A DNA stretch of 6,289 nucleotides from an uncultured Clostridia bacterium (GCA_945878965.1 CAMCUJ010000089.1:1-6289), one strand, 5' to 3'. Shown: positions 1 through 5,913, counted from the first letter of the stretch. Notes: a model not told the origin generated them from the sequence alone. Program-made: numbers and translations.

Positions 1-117
1 TGATAAAACACAGAAATTATATTATTCACTTTTAACCATTTAAAAGCATAATATATTTGTTTTATATAAAAAGAACTATAAAAAAGAATTAACAAATAGG
101 TTATAAGATTTTTTCAT

Positions 118-145
118 GAATGGAACTATGAAAATAGTTCCATTC
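118..145. other. Perfect 12-bp hairpin with GAAA loop, no T tract
   Basis: The arms at 118-129 (GAATGGAACTAT) and 134-145 are perfect reverse complements around the loop GAAA (130-133). Neither side carries the run of T expected of an intrinsic terminator: on the plus strand AGACTG follows, and on the minus strand ATGAAAAAAT follows. It lies 12 nt beyond the terminator of the RhaT-like gene. It could be a second, Rho-independent-like pause or RNA-stabilising structure, or an operator for a gene to the left. The repeat is certain; its role is unknown. The remaining DNA at 1-117 is AT-rich and holds nothing I can name. Confidence 0.55.
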
Positions 146-156
146 AGACTGTGATC

Positions 157-181
157 AAAAGCCGCATTTTATGCGGCTTTT
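157..181 (-). terminator. Intrinsic terminator of the RhaT-like gene
   Basis: AAAAGCCGCAT (157-167) and ATGCGGCTTTT (171-181) form a perfect 11-bp stem with a 3-nt loop. It begins 4 nt past the stop codon of the minus-strand transporter gene. The GC-rich core flanked by A on one side and T on the other allows termination in both directions, but on the minus strand the U run is only four bases long and ends in GATC. Confidence 0.8.
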
Positions 182-184
182 GGC

Positions 185-1138
185 TTATATGAAATAAATA
201 ATCACCCACGAAAGTGCAAGAATGGCATCTCCCATAAATAATAATCTTTTTTCTTTTGCAAATCCACTCCATTCACCCATTTTTATTCCCCAAAAATTAC
301 TTACAACAAGTGCTATTGCGTTAAACATAAGCCAGCATAATCCGGCACCGGATGTCATATTTGAAGCAACTCCATAAAGAGCCAGTGCCGCAAACCATAC
401 TATAGCCGTTAAAAACAATATGCATATTCTGCGAGGGACACTCTTTTCAAAAACAGTATTCAGAGTCTTATTCTTTAACGCCAGAACTAAACAGCATAAC
501 GCAGCTGCTATATTTCCTCCGCCCAGAACCAAAAACCATTGCACTGCCGTTTTAGCTATATCTGATTTAATTCCCTCTGTAATCACTGCGGCATAATCAA
601 AGCCTACATTCATCATTCCCGAACATATTCCCGAAACTACAGCGAGTAAAATTCCAAGCTTCATATTTTTAATTTCTTTATCCTTATCACGATTCATACC
701 TGCTTTTGTTATTACTGCAATCCCCAAAAGAGTTATAATTATACTTAGGAGAAAGAGAGAAAGATTTACCGGCAATATATCTTTTTGTCCTCTTATAAAA
801 GGAATTATTGAACCTACTGCCGCCGATACTCCCATATTAACTCCAAAACACATTGACATTCCCACTAAAATTACAGATTTTGAAAAAGCCAGCGTAGATA
901 ATCCCCATACTATTCCGCATAAAATCGGTACAATTATGTATTGCGGCTCAGCTAAAGCCATAACCGAAAATAATCTCGGCTCATTAATAATTGTCCAAAT
1001 TGTCATTACAATAAGACAAAGTATGTTATATACTCCCCAAAATACTTCCCATGAAAGCGGTGAGTATTTTTTGTATCCAAGTCCAAAACTGCCCTGACAA
1101 ATTCCCGCAAAAATTAAAATTATGTATCCTATAATCAT
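185..1138 (-). CDS. RhaT-family sugar/proton symporter
   Basis: This encodes a 317-residue integral membrane protein with about ten hydrophobic segments (near residues 1-20, 31-51, 66-88, 92-116, 125-146, 159-182, 198-221, 236-258, 264-285 and 298-317). Its layout and motifs match the L-rhamnose:H+ symporter RhaT of the drug/metabolite transporter superfamily. Examples are LGWxxGMSM-like text at 92-96 (VGMSM), the glycine-rich helix 99-113 ending in P, LAVVSGICSGMM at 165-176 (E. coli RhaT has a similar LAVMCGIFSAGM), and GGG at 206-208. It is somewhat shorter than E. coli RhaT (about 344). The expected role is proton-driven sugar uptake across the inner membrane. No rhamnose catabolic gene is visible, so the substrate is not established. 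The start is supported by AAGGG at plus positions 1148-1152, nine bases upstream of ATG. It lies downstream of the ybaB terminator, so it may have its own promoter, but I could not identify one in the 45-base gap. Confidence 0.82.
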   Translation of the reverse strand: MIIGYIILIFAGICQGSFGLGYKKYSPLSWEVFWGVYNILCLIVMTIWTIINEPRLFSVMALAEPQYIIVPILCGIVWGLSTLAFSKSVILVGMSMCFGVNMGVSAAVGSIIPFIRGQKDILPVNLSLFLLSIIITLLGIAVITKAGMNRDKDKEIKNMKLGILLAVVSGICSGMMNVGFDYAAVITEGIKSDIAKTAVQWFLVLGGGNIAAALCCLVLALKNKTLNTVFEKSVPRRICILFLTAIVWFAALALYGVASNMTSGAGLCWLMFNAIALVVSNFWGIKMGEWSGFAKEKRLLFMGDAILALSWVIIYFI

Positions 1139-1183
1139 TTAGTTCAACCCTTAAATATAAATTTTTAAAATATCATATATATA

Positions 1184-1210
1184 AAAACGGCTAAGAAACT
1201 CAGCCGTTTT
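1184..1210 (-). terminator. Intrinsic terminator of the dnaX-ybaB unit
   Basis: AAAACGGCT (1184-1192) pairs perfectly with AGCCGTTTT (1202-1210). Two further base pairs can form above a mismatch. In the minus direction the stem is followed by a U-rich run (TTTTTAT). It lies 42 nt past the ybaB stop codon and ahead of the RhaT-like gene, so it probably closes the dnaX-ybaB transcript. Confidence 0.85.
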
Positions 1211-1252
1211 AAAATTTTCTTTAAAGTTTTAAATATCTCTGTCTGACATCTC

Positions 1253-1597
1253 TTAGAATAAGCCCGGAATATTAAATCCGCCTGTAACCTTACCCATCTC
1301 AAGAGTTGTCATCTCATCAGCCTTTCTGATTCCCTCATTAACAGCTGTCATTATTAAATCCTCAAGCATCTCAATATCCTCAGGATCTACCGCTTCAGGC
1401 TTAATCTTTATAGACTCTATCTCTTTCTTACCGTTTACTACAACAGTTACAGCACCGCCGCCTGATGATGTTTCAATCGTCTTTGTTTCAAGCTCGTCCT
1501 GTATCTTTTCCATATCCTCCTGCATTTTCTTCGCCTGCTTTACCATCTGTGCCATGTTCATTCCGCCCATGCCACCTTTAAAACCACCTTTTGCCAT
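1253..1597 (-). CDS. ybaB: YbaB/EbfC family nucleoid-associated protein
   Basis: This is a 114-residue small DNA-binding protein of the YbaB/EbfC family, which forms dimers shaped like tweezers and binds DNA with little sequence preference. The family signs are a Gly/Met-rich N-terminus ([14 protein letters not shown]), a long charged helix with [17 protein letters not shown] at 20-36, a strand [11 protein letters not shown] at 50-60, the acidic stretch [12 protein letters not shown] at 71-82, the helix following it, and a glycine-containing tail. The length is typical. I chose ATG at 1595-1597 because AAGGAG (plus 1607-1612) lies nine bases upstream and the family starts with MAKGG. An ATG nine bases earlier abuts the ribosome binding site directly, and a TTG at 1622-1624 has no such support. 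The gene lies 59 bases after dnaX, as in many Firmicutes and Proteobacteria. The usual third member, recR, does not follow. Confidence 0.93.
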   Translation of the reverse strand: MAKGGFKGGMGGMNMAQMVKQAKKMQEDMEKIQDELETKTIETSSGGGAVTVVVNGKKEIESIKIKPEAVDPEDIEMLEDLIMTAVNEGIRKADEMTTLEMGKVTGGFNIPGLF

Positions 1598-1606
1598 TTT
1601 TAACAT

Positions 1607-1612
1607 CTCCTT
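1607..1612 (-). promoter_or_regulatory. Ribosome binding site deciding the ybaB start
   Basis: The minus strand reads AAGGAG here, nine bases before the ATG at 1597. An in-frame ATG at 1604-1606 touches the site directly (zero spacing), so it is unlikely to be used, and the reading frame upstream to the TTG at 1624 is probably leader. Confidence 0.75.
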
Positions 1613-1656
1613 ATTATTTATCAAAGTTAAAATTAAAATAATATATCATTATTTAA

Positions 1657-3357
1657 TTAATTATTATTTTCTCCGCCGATAATATTCATTTTATCGCCGA
1701 GAATATTTTTCTTACTTGCGATATCCAAAATGGTATGACCGCTTTTAGCGCCCAAAGTATTTTTGCTGTCTGAAGCACCTTCCATAGTTACATTAACACT
1801 GAGGGGTGATTCATTAACTTTCGAGAACAGCTCGGATAAATACTTTATACCATTTGGAGTTGCTATTTTATCATATGCAACTTTACTTTTCAAAACAATT
1901 TCAATAACATTTCCTCTGTCAAGAACCCTTGCGGAATATAAAAACGCAAAAAGCGTTTTACTTTCATTTTTAATCACAGGCAAAGCTTCTGACCATAACG
2001 ACCATTGCTTTTCTTCACCCGTTTCGCTTAGGCTTGAACTAATTGTACCTACTGAGTCGTTTTTATTTGAACCATCGGATTCTTTATTAACGGTTTCAGT
2101 CTGCTCTGTATGAAAATTACCTCTGCCAACTTCCTGATTTGTATTTTCGCTGCCCAAAACCGTTGTCTTAGCTTCCGCTTTAGTCGCTGCGGTAATATTT
2201 CCGCTTGCAATAATTCTTTCAAGCTTTTCAATTCTTGCAAGAAGTGCTTCGTTTGATGCTGAATATTCAGGCTTTGATGCCTTTATAATCGCCGTTTCAA
2301 CTGCTATATTAGGATTTGAAAGAAGCTTTGAGCGGTTTAAATACTCCGAAAATGTAGAGATGCAATATATTATAAACTCCGCCGAACATTCAGATGCCTG
2401 ACTTATATATCTTGAAATTGTTTCTTCATTCTTTTCGATAAGATTTTCGGGATTATCGGACGATTTGCATATAAGCAAATTACGAAAATGTGCTGTCAAA
2501 TCCTCAAGAAAGCTCTGTGTCTCTTTGCCGGCGTTTAGAAATTTATCCGACAGCATAAGTGCTGCAGCAGAATTGCCCTTGAGAATAGCCTCCGAAATAT
2601 CAAACAGAACTCGTAAATCTACAATTCCTACAATATCGACTATATTATCATAGGTGAGCTCACCATTTGAAAATGCAGAGCATTGTTCAAGAATACTGAG
2701 TCCGTCACGCATTGAACCGTTCGCAAGCTCAGCTAAAAGTTCAACTCCGTCAGGTGTTATCGAGATCCCTTCAGCAGAAGTTATCTCTATTAATCGTTTT
2801 GAAATTTCCGGTATGCCGATTCTTCTGAAATCAAAACGCTGACATCTCGAAAGAATAGTTGCCGGAATTTTATGAGGTTCTGTCGTCGCAAGTATAAATA
2901 TAACGTGCGGCGGCGGTTCTTCAAGCGTCTTAAGAAGTGCATTAAATGCTTCGGTTGTAAGCATATGAACCTCATCTATAATATAAACCTTGAATTTACT
3001 GCTTGACGGAGCATAGGCTACCTCGCCTAAAATATCACGTATATTTCCGACACCGTTATTACTCGCAGCATCAAGCTCTGATATATCAACCAGCGAAGAG
3101 CTTAAAGCCTGTATGCATGAAGTACATTTATTGCAAGGCTCACCGTTTTGAGGATTTAAGCAGTTCACGGCACGAGCGAATATCTTCGCAATTGAAGTTT
3201 TTCCGGTTCCTCGTGTTCCGCAGAACAGATAAGCATGACTTATTCTTGAATTAGTTATACTATGCTTTAAGGTATCAGAAATATGAACCTGACCTACAAC
3301 CTCATCAAAACGCAGAGGCCGCCATTTTCTGTATAACGCTTTATACGCACCGGACAT
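1657..3357 (-). CDS. dnaX: DNA polymerase III subunit gamma/tau
   Basis: This 566-residue protein is the ATPase of the clamp-loader complex, which opens the beta sliding clamp and places it on primed DNA. The AAA+ core is complete: KWRP near the N-terminus (11-14), Walker A GTRGTGKT at 47-54, a zinc-binding set of four cysteines (C66, C75, C78, C81), Walker B IIDE at 126-129, sensor-1 region ATTEP at 157-161, the SRC arginine-finger motif at 170-172, and sensor-2 GSMRD at 214-218. Domain III follows and ends near NPNIAVETAIIKAS. Next is a polar, low-complexity linker (about 385-450), then a C-terminal alpha/beta domain from about WSLWSEALP onward, as in Firmicute tau proteins. The start is supported by AGGGGG seven bases upstream. 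It lies just after the SRP RNA and before ybaB, a conserved order. I saw no A-AAA-AAG frameshift site like that of E. coli, so a separate gamma form is not evident. Confidence 0.97.
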   Translation of the reverse strand: MSGAYKALYRKWRPLRFDEVVGQVHISDTLKHSITNSRISHAYLFCGTRGTGKTSIAKIFARAVNCLNPQNGEPCNKCTSCIQALSSSLVDISELDAASNNGVGNIRDILGEVAYAPSSSKFKVYIIDEVHMLTTEAFNALLKTLEEPPPHVIFILATTEPHKIPATILSRCQRFDFRRIGIPEISKRLIEITSAEGISITPDGVELLAELANGSMRDGLSILEQCSAFSNGELTYDNIVDIVGIVDLRVLFDISEAILKGNSAAALMLSDKFLNAGKETQSFLEDLTAHFRNLLICKSSDNPENLIEKNEETISRYISQASECSAEFIIYCISTFSEYLNRSKLLSNPNIAVETAIIKASKPEYSASNEALLARIEKLERIIASGNITAATKAEAKTTVLGSENTNQEVGRGNFHTEQTETVNKESDGSNKNDSVGTISSSLSETGEEKQWSLWSEALPVIKNESKTLFAFLYSARVLDRGNVIEIVLKSKVAYDKIATPNGIKYLSELFSKVNESPLSVNVTMEGASDSKNTLGAKSGHTILDIASKKNILGDKMNIIGGENNN

Positions 3358-3364
3358 ATTTCAT

Positions 3365-3370
3365 CCCCCT
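3365..3370 (-). promoter_or_regulatory. Ribosome binding site of dnaX
   Basis: The minus strand reads AGGGGG, seven bases before the dnaX ATG at 3357. A second purine-rich AGGAG lies farther upstream (plus 3374-3378) but is too distant from the start to be the working site. No consensus promoter is visible between the SRP RNA terminator and this site. Confidence 0.65.
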
Positions 3371-3393
3371 GTTCTCCTGCCTATTTCTGCATT

Positions 3394-3413
3394 AAAAAAG
3401 CCGTTTTTACGGC
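3394..3413 (-). terminator. Intrinsic terminator of the SRP RNA
   Basis: GCCGT (3400-3404) and ACGGC (3409-3413) form a short GC-rich stem with a 4-nt loop. On the minus strand the stem is followed at once by six U (plus 3394-3399). It lies 36 bases before dnaX and about 20-40 bases past the estimated end of the SRP RNA. With only five base pairs it may allow some read-through into dnaX. Confidence 0.8.
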
Positions 3414-3435
3414 AAATATTAATAAATAAAAAATC

Positions 3436-3702
3436 ATGTGCTTGAGTTTGAAATAATATTACCCGCGTAACCGATACAGTTAGCTCGAATCCGGCACTCT
3501 CACGGCACACCGGAGCTACTGCTTAATGCTGCTGCGTTCCCGCCCTGACATGGTTCACAGCTTCCAATTGCGTAAGACCGAAATTGTCAACACCACTTAT
3601 AACGGGCAGACCGGACAAGATTAGCCCTCAGCTCAAGTTTTCATCCCCTCTGCAGCGGATTGAGGGTTACAAGGCACCGCTAACGCCCCAATTTAACATG
3701 AC
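3436..3702 (-). ncRNA. ffs: Signal recognition particle RNA, large bacterial type (scRNA)
   Basis: This is the RNA scaffold of the signal recognition particle. It binds Ffh and directs ribosomes making membrane proteins to FtsY. The S domain is clear on the minus strand: GAACCATGTCAGG, a GCG/CGC stem capped by the GNRA tetraloop GGAA (plus 3537-3540), then AGCAGCATTAAG. An Alu domain near the 5' end is marked by GCGGTGCC (plus 3673-3680) and TGTAACCC. The long helix 5 is supported by pairing of CTTGAG (plus 3632-3637) with CTCAAG (plus 3441-3446) and of TCCGG with CCGGA nearer the S domain. The Alu domain makes this the roughly 270-nt form of Bacillus and Clostridia and not the 4.5S form of E. 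coli. The 5' end is inferred from the promoter and the 3' end from helix 5, so both are good to about ten bases. Confidence 0.93.
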
Positions 3703-3708
3703 ACAGTT

Positions 3709-3738
3709 ATTATACCACGAATCTATTTACACTGTCAA
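3709..3738 (-). promoter_or_regulatory. Housekeeping sigma promoter of the SRP RNA
   Basis: The minus strand has TTGACA (plus 3733-3738) and TATAAT (plus 3709-3714) separated by 18 bases. Both hexamers match the sigma-A/sigma-70 consensus perfectly. Transcription should begin near 3702, just at the start of the SRP RNA. Such a strong promoter fits an abundant stable RNA. It may also supply dnaX and ybaB by read-through. Confidence 0.92.
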
Positions 3739-3798
3739 CACTTTTTTGCAATTTTAATCACTTCCGTTGTCTGCGTGATAGGTGACTGCTATTGTTAA

Positions 3799-3826
3799 AG
3801 GCTTGGAGCGAAACCGCTCCAAGCCT
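3799..3826 (-). terminator. Probable terminator hairpin after aspS
   Basis: AGGCTTGGAGCG (3799-3810) and its perfect complement at 3815-3826 form a 12-bp stem with loop AAAC. It lies 115 bases past the aspS stop and 60 bases before the SRP RNA promoter, the right place to end aspS transcription. The minus-strand tail is short (TTTAAC). On the plus strand ATGTTTTT follows, so it may work in either direction. The surrounding stretch, 3739-3941, holds no convincing gene apart from the short ORF listed separately. Confidence 0.65.
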
Positions 3827-3863
3827 ATGTTTTTAAGTTATATTAAGTAATATTCCATCCCTG

Positions 3864-3935
3864 CTAAAATTCTTTTCTCTCTTTAGCCAAGAAAAGCTTT
3901 GCCGTTACGTCTGTCGGCGTGATAAAATGCATCAT
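3864..3935 (-). CDS. Possible 22-23 residue ORF directly after aspS
   Basis: A short reading frame (MMHFITPTDVTA..., ending KERKEF) starts six bases after the aspS stop. The sequence TAGGGG, made from the aspS stop codon, could serve as a ribosome binding site for the second ATG (plus 3930-3932, six bases away). The peptide is basic at its end and shows no signal or membrane segment. I do not recognise it. At this length it can arise by chance, or it may lie within an intergenic repeat. It is listed because of its position and spacing only. Confidence 0.2.
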   Translation of the reverse strand: MMHFITPTDVTAKLFLAKERKEF

Positions 3936-3941
3936 ATACCC

Positions 3942-5693
3942 CTATTTGCGGAGCTTTATATGAATTTCACGAAGCTGTTCCTCAGTAACCTCAGACGGAG
4001 CATTAAGAAGTAAATCCTGTGCATTGCTGTTCATAGGGAACGCTATAACCTCACGGATATTCTCTTCATCTGTAAGAAGCATAAGCAATCTGTCAATTCC
4101 CGGTGCCATACCTGCGTGCGGCGGAGCGCCGTATTTAAACGCACTGTAAAGCGATGAGAATTTCTGCTTGAGTACGCTCTCATCATAGCCGGCTATCTCA
4201 AACGCCTTAATCATTGTGTTAATTTCATGGTTTCTTACCGCACCCGACGAAAGCTCAATGCCGTTACATACTATATCATATTGATAAGCGGTTATGTCAA
4301 GCGGATCCTGCGTGGTTAATGCCTCATATCCGCCCTTCGGCATTGAAAACGGATTATGTGTAAAGCCAAGCTTTCTTGTCTGTTCGTCAATTTCGTACAT
4401 AGGAAAATCTACTATGAAGCACATACGAAAAGCGTCCTTTTCAATTATATCAAGCCTTTTCGCAACCTCAGTTCTTATTTGTCCCGCAAGCTTCGGTGCA
4501 AGGTTTGGTTTATCAGCTATAAAGTAAATAACACTTCCCGGCTTAAGCTTTGCTCGTTTTGCAATCTCCTGTCTTTGACTGTCATCTAAGAATTTGTCTA
4601 TAGGTCCGTCGTAGCTCATATCATCTCTTACCTTGAAATAGCCAAGTCCCTTCATTCCGATTTCCAAAGCGAATTTCTCCATCTTTTCAAAAAATCCCTT
4701 TGACTGACTCGCCATATTCGGAACATTAATTCCTCGTACGGTCATATTGCAGAACGGCTTGAACGCTGAATCTATAAATAAATCGCTGAGATCTATAATT
4801 TCAAGAGGATTTCTAAGGTCGGGTTTGTCTGTTCCGTATTTAAGCATAGCCTCTTTATAAGTAATTCTCGGGAACGGTGCGTCAGAAACTTTTTTATCCG
4901 AAAACTTCTTAAATACAGATGTCAATACCTCTTCGGCAACCCTTAAAACGTCCTCCTGCTCCGCAAATGCCATTTCAAAGTCAAGCTGATAAAACTCGCC
5001 CGGGGAACGGTCTGCTCTTGCGTCCTCATCTCTGAAGCATGGTGCTATCTGAAAGTATTTGTCAAAACCCGATACCATCAAAAGCTGCTTAAATATCTGA
5101 GGCGCTTGCGGAAGTGCATAGAACTTTCCCTTATGCTTTCGGCTCGGAATAAGATAATCCCTTGCACCCTCAGGTGATGAAGCGGACAAAATCGGAGTCT
5201 GAATTTCAAGAAAGCCCATATCGGTCATCTTCTGTCTTAAAAAGCTTATGACCTTTGAACGAAGTACAATCTTTTCATGAACCTTTGGATTTCTGAGATC
5301 TAAAAATCTGTATTTAAGTCTTAATTCTTCTTTTGTTTCCTTTGACATCGGAACCTCAAACGGCAGACTCTCCATACATTTTCCGAGAACCTTAAGCTCC
5401 TTTGCGTCAATCTCTATAGTTCCTGTAGCTATTTTTTCGTTTATGGTTTCTTCATCACGCTTTATAACAGTTCCGCTCACCGAAATTGTACATTCACGAT
5501 GAACGTCCTTTAAAAGCTCCTCGTTATGGAATACTATCTGCATTACACCATAGTGGTCACGTAAATCTATAAATTTAACGCCGCCATGATCACGTATATT
5601 TTCAACCCATCCGGATACTCTTACTTCTGTTCCTATTTCTTCTTCTGTAAGCTCGCCGCAGGTATTTGTTCGATATTTGTTGCTAAAACTCAT
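3942..5693 (-). CDS. aspS: Aspartyl-tRNA synthetase (class II)
   Basis: This 583-residue cytosolic enzyme attaches aspartate to tRNA-Asp using ATP. An N-terminal OB-fold anticodon-binding domain covers about 1-105 (VSGWVENIRDHGG at 26-38, FIDLRDHYG at 41-49). The class II catalytic core follows: motif 1 around 152-168 ending in P167, the flipping loop SPEGARDYLIPSR at 173-185, the aspartate-site PQAPQ at 195-199, motif 2 FRDED at 220-224 with R221, a GAD-type insertion at about 290-420, and motif 3 ending GIDRLLMLL (532-540) with R535. The length is normal for bacterial AspRS. I chose the ATG at 5691-5693 because GGAG (plus 5704-5707) lies ten bases upstream and the protein then begins close to the conserved YRTNTCGEL. 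An upstream in-frame ATG (5712-5714) has no ribosome binding site. Wording such as SPGEFYQLDFE, HNPFSMP and FPMN resembles the alphaproteobacterial-type subfamily more than Bacillus AspRS. It stands alone, without the hisS neighbour common in Firmicutes. Confidence 0.97.
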   Translation of the reverse strand: MSFSNKYRTNTCGELTEEEIGTEVRVSGWVENIRDHGGVKFIDLRDHYGVMQIVFHNEELLKDVHRECTISVSGTVIKRDEETINEKIATGTIEIDAKELKVLGKCMESLPFEVPMSKETKEELRLKYRFLDLRNPKVHEKIVLRSKVISFLRQKMTDMGFLEIQTPILSASSPEGARDYLIPSRKHKGKFYALPQAPQIFKQLLMVSGFDKYFQIAPCFRDEDARADRSPGEFYQLDFEMAFAEQEDVLRVAEEVLTSVFKKFSDKKVSDAPFPRITYKEAMLKYGTDKPDLRNPLEIIDLSDLFIDSAFKPFCNMTVRGINVPNMASQSKGFFEKMEKFALEIGMKGLGYFKVRDDMSYDGPIDKFLDDSQRQEIAKRAKLKPGSVIYFIADKPNLAPKLAGQIRTEVAKRLDIIEKDAFRMCFIVDFPMYEIDEQTRKLGFTHNPFSMPKGGYEALTTQDPLDITAYQYDIVCNGIELSSGAVRNHEINTMIKAFEIAGYDESVLKQKFSSLYSAFKYGAPPHAGMAPGIDRLLMLLTDEENIREVIAFPMNSNAQDLLLNAPSEVTEEQLREIHIKLRK

Positions 5694-5703
5694 AAATGCC
5701 ACT

Positions 5704-5707
5704 CTCC
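5704..5707 (-). promoter_or_regulatory. Ribosome binding site deciding the aspS start
   Basis: The minus strand reads TGGAGAG here, ten bases before the ATG at 5693. The site lies inside the extra seven codons that an upstream ATG (5714) would add, and that upstream ATG follows only ATTTAA, which is no binding site. This favours the shorter 583-residue AspRS. Confidence 0.65.
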
Positions 5708-5750
5708 ATTTCATTTAAATGTCATATAATTTAATATTTTCTCATTAAAC

Positions 5751-5791
5751 AAAAAAACCAGACATCATTACCATATGGTAATAACGTCCAG
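5751..5791 (-). terminator. Terminator-like hairpin inside the aspS leader (attenuator candidate)
   Basis: On the minus-strand RNA, CUGGACGUUAUUACC (plus 5777-5791) pairs with GGUAAUGAUGUCUGG (plus 5758-5772) around the loop AUAU. This gives 15 pairs, several of them G-U, followed by seven U (plus 5751-5757). The wobble pairs work only in the minus-strand RNA, which argues that the structure belongs to aspS transcripts. The core is the 16-base palindrome ATTACCATATGGTAAT (5767-5782). It lies 58 bases before the aspS start and about 45 bases after the predicted transcription start. I find no T-box consensus (such as GGUGGUACCGCG), and the leader is too short for a T-box. Confidence 0.75.
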
Positions 5792-5840
5792 CCCCATTGC
5801 TGTATACAAATATTAAATTTTAAAGCTGTAATATATACAC

Positions 5841-5869
5841 ATTCTACACCAAAATTTTAATTTTGTCAA
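5841..5869 (-). promoter_or_regulatory. Predicted aspS promoter
   Basis: The minus strand has TTGACA (plus 5864-5869) and TAGAAT (plus 5841-5846) with a 17-base spacer, close to the sigma-A consensus. Transcription would begin near 5834-5836 and give a leader of about 140 nt before the aspS start codon. The promoter lies between the hairpin after the GH43 gene and the leader hairpin, so aspS should be transcribed independently of the GH43 gene. Confidence 0.82.
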
Positions 5870-5885
5870 TATGTTTTTCCGAATT

Positions 5886-5913
5886 ATTTTAACTATAAAT
5901 GTTGAATTGTCAA
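5886..5913 (-). promoter_or_regulatory. Weaker second promoter candidate upstream of aspS
   Basis: TTGACA (plus 5908-5913) is followed 16 bases later by TAAAAT (plus 5886-5891) on the minus strand. The -35 is perfect but the -10 is one base off consensus and the spacer is one base short. It lies about 45 bases upstream of the better aspS promoter and could be a second start, or chance in AT-rich DNA. Confidence 0.3.

Noticed and set aside
2037..2217. Possible programmed frameshift in the dnaX linker at AAT AAA AAC (near 2057) giving a short gamma form.
   Set aside because: It is not a standard slippery heptamer such as A-AAA-AAG, and I saw no supporting stem-loop or upstream Shine-Dalgarno-like stimulator.
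1763..3254. Several open frames of 61-116 codons on both strands inside dnaX.
   Set aside because: They overlap a complete, well-conserved gene in other frames, and their products show no family features.
4294..4589. Two overlapping 77-codon plus-strand frames inside aspS.
   Set aside because: They are antisense shadows of conserved AspRS codons, with no binding site or recognisable product.
5767..5782. 16-base palindrome ATTACCATATGGTAAT considered as a repressor operator.
   Set aside because: It is the core of a longer RNA hairpin followed by a U run in the aspS leader, which explains it better. An operator role cannot be ruled out.
5768..5797. Nine-codon frame MGLDVITIW in the aspS leader, a possible attenuation leader peptide containing one Asp.
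   Set aside because: It has no ribosome binding site and only one Asp codon, and it runs through the terminator hairpin itself. Chance is the simpler reading.
5694..5834. T-box riboswitch in the aspS leader.
   Set aside because: The leader is about 140 nt and lacks the conserved T-box antiterminator sequence and a Stem I.
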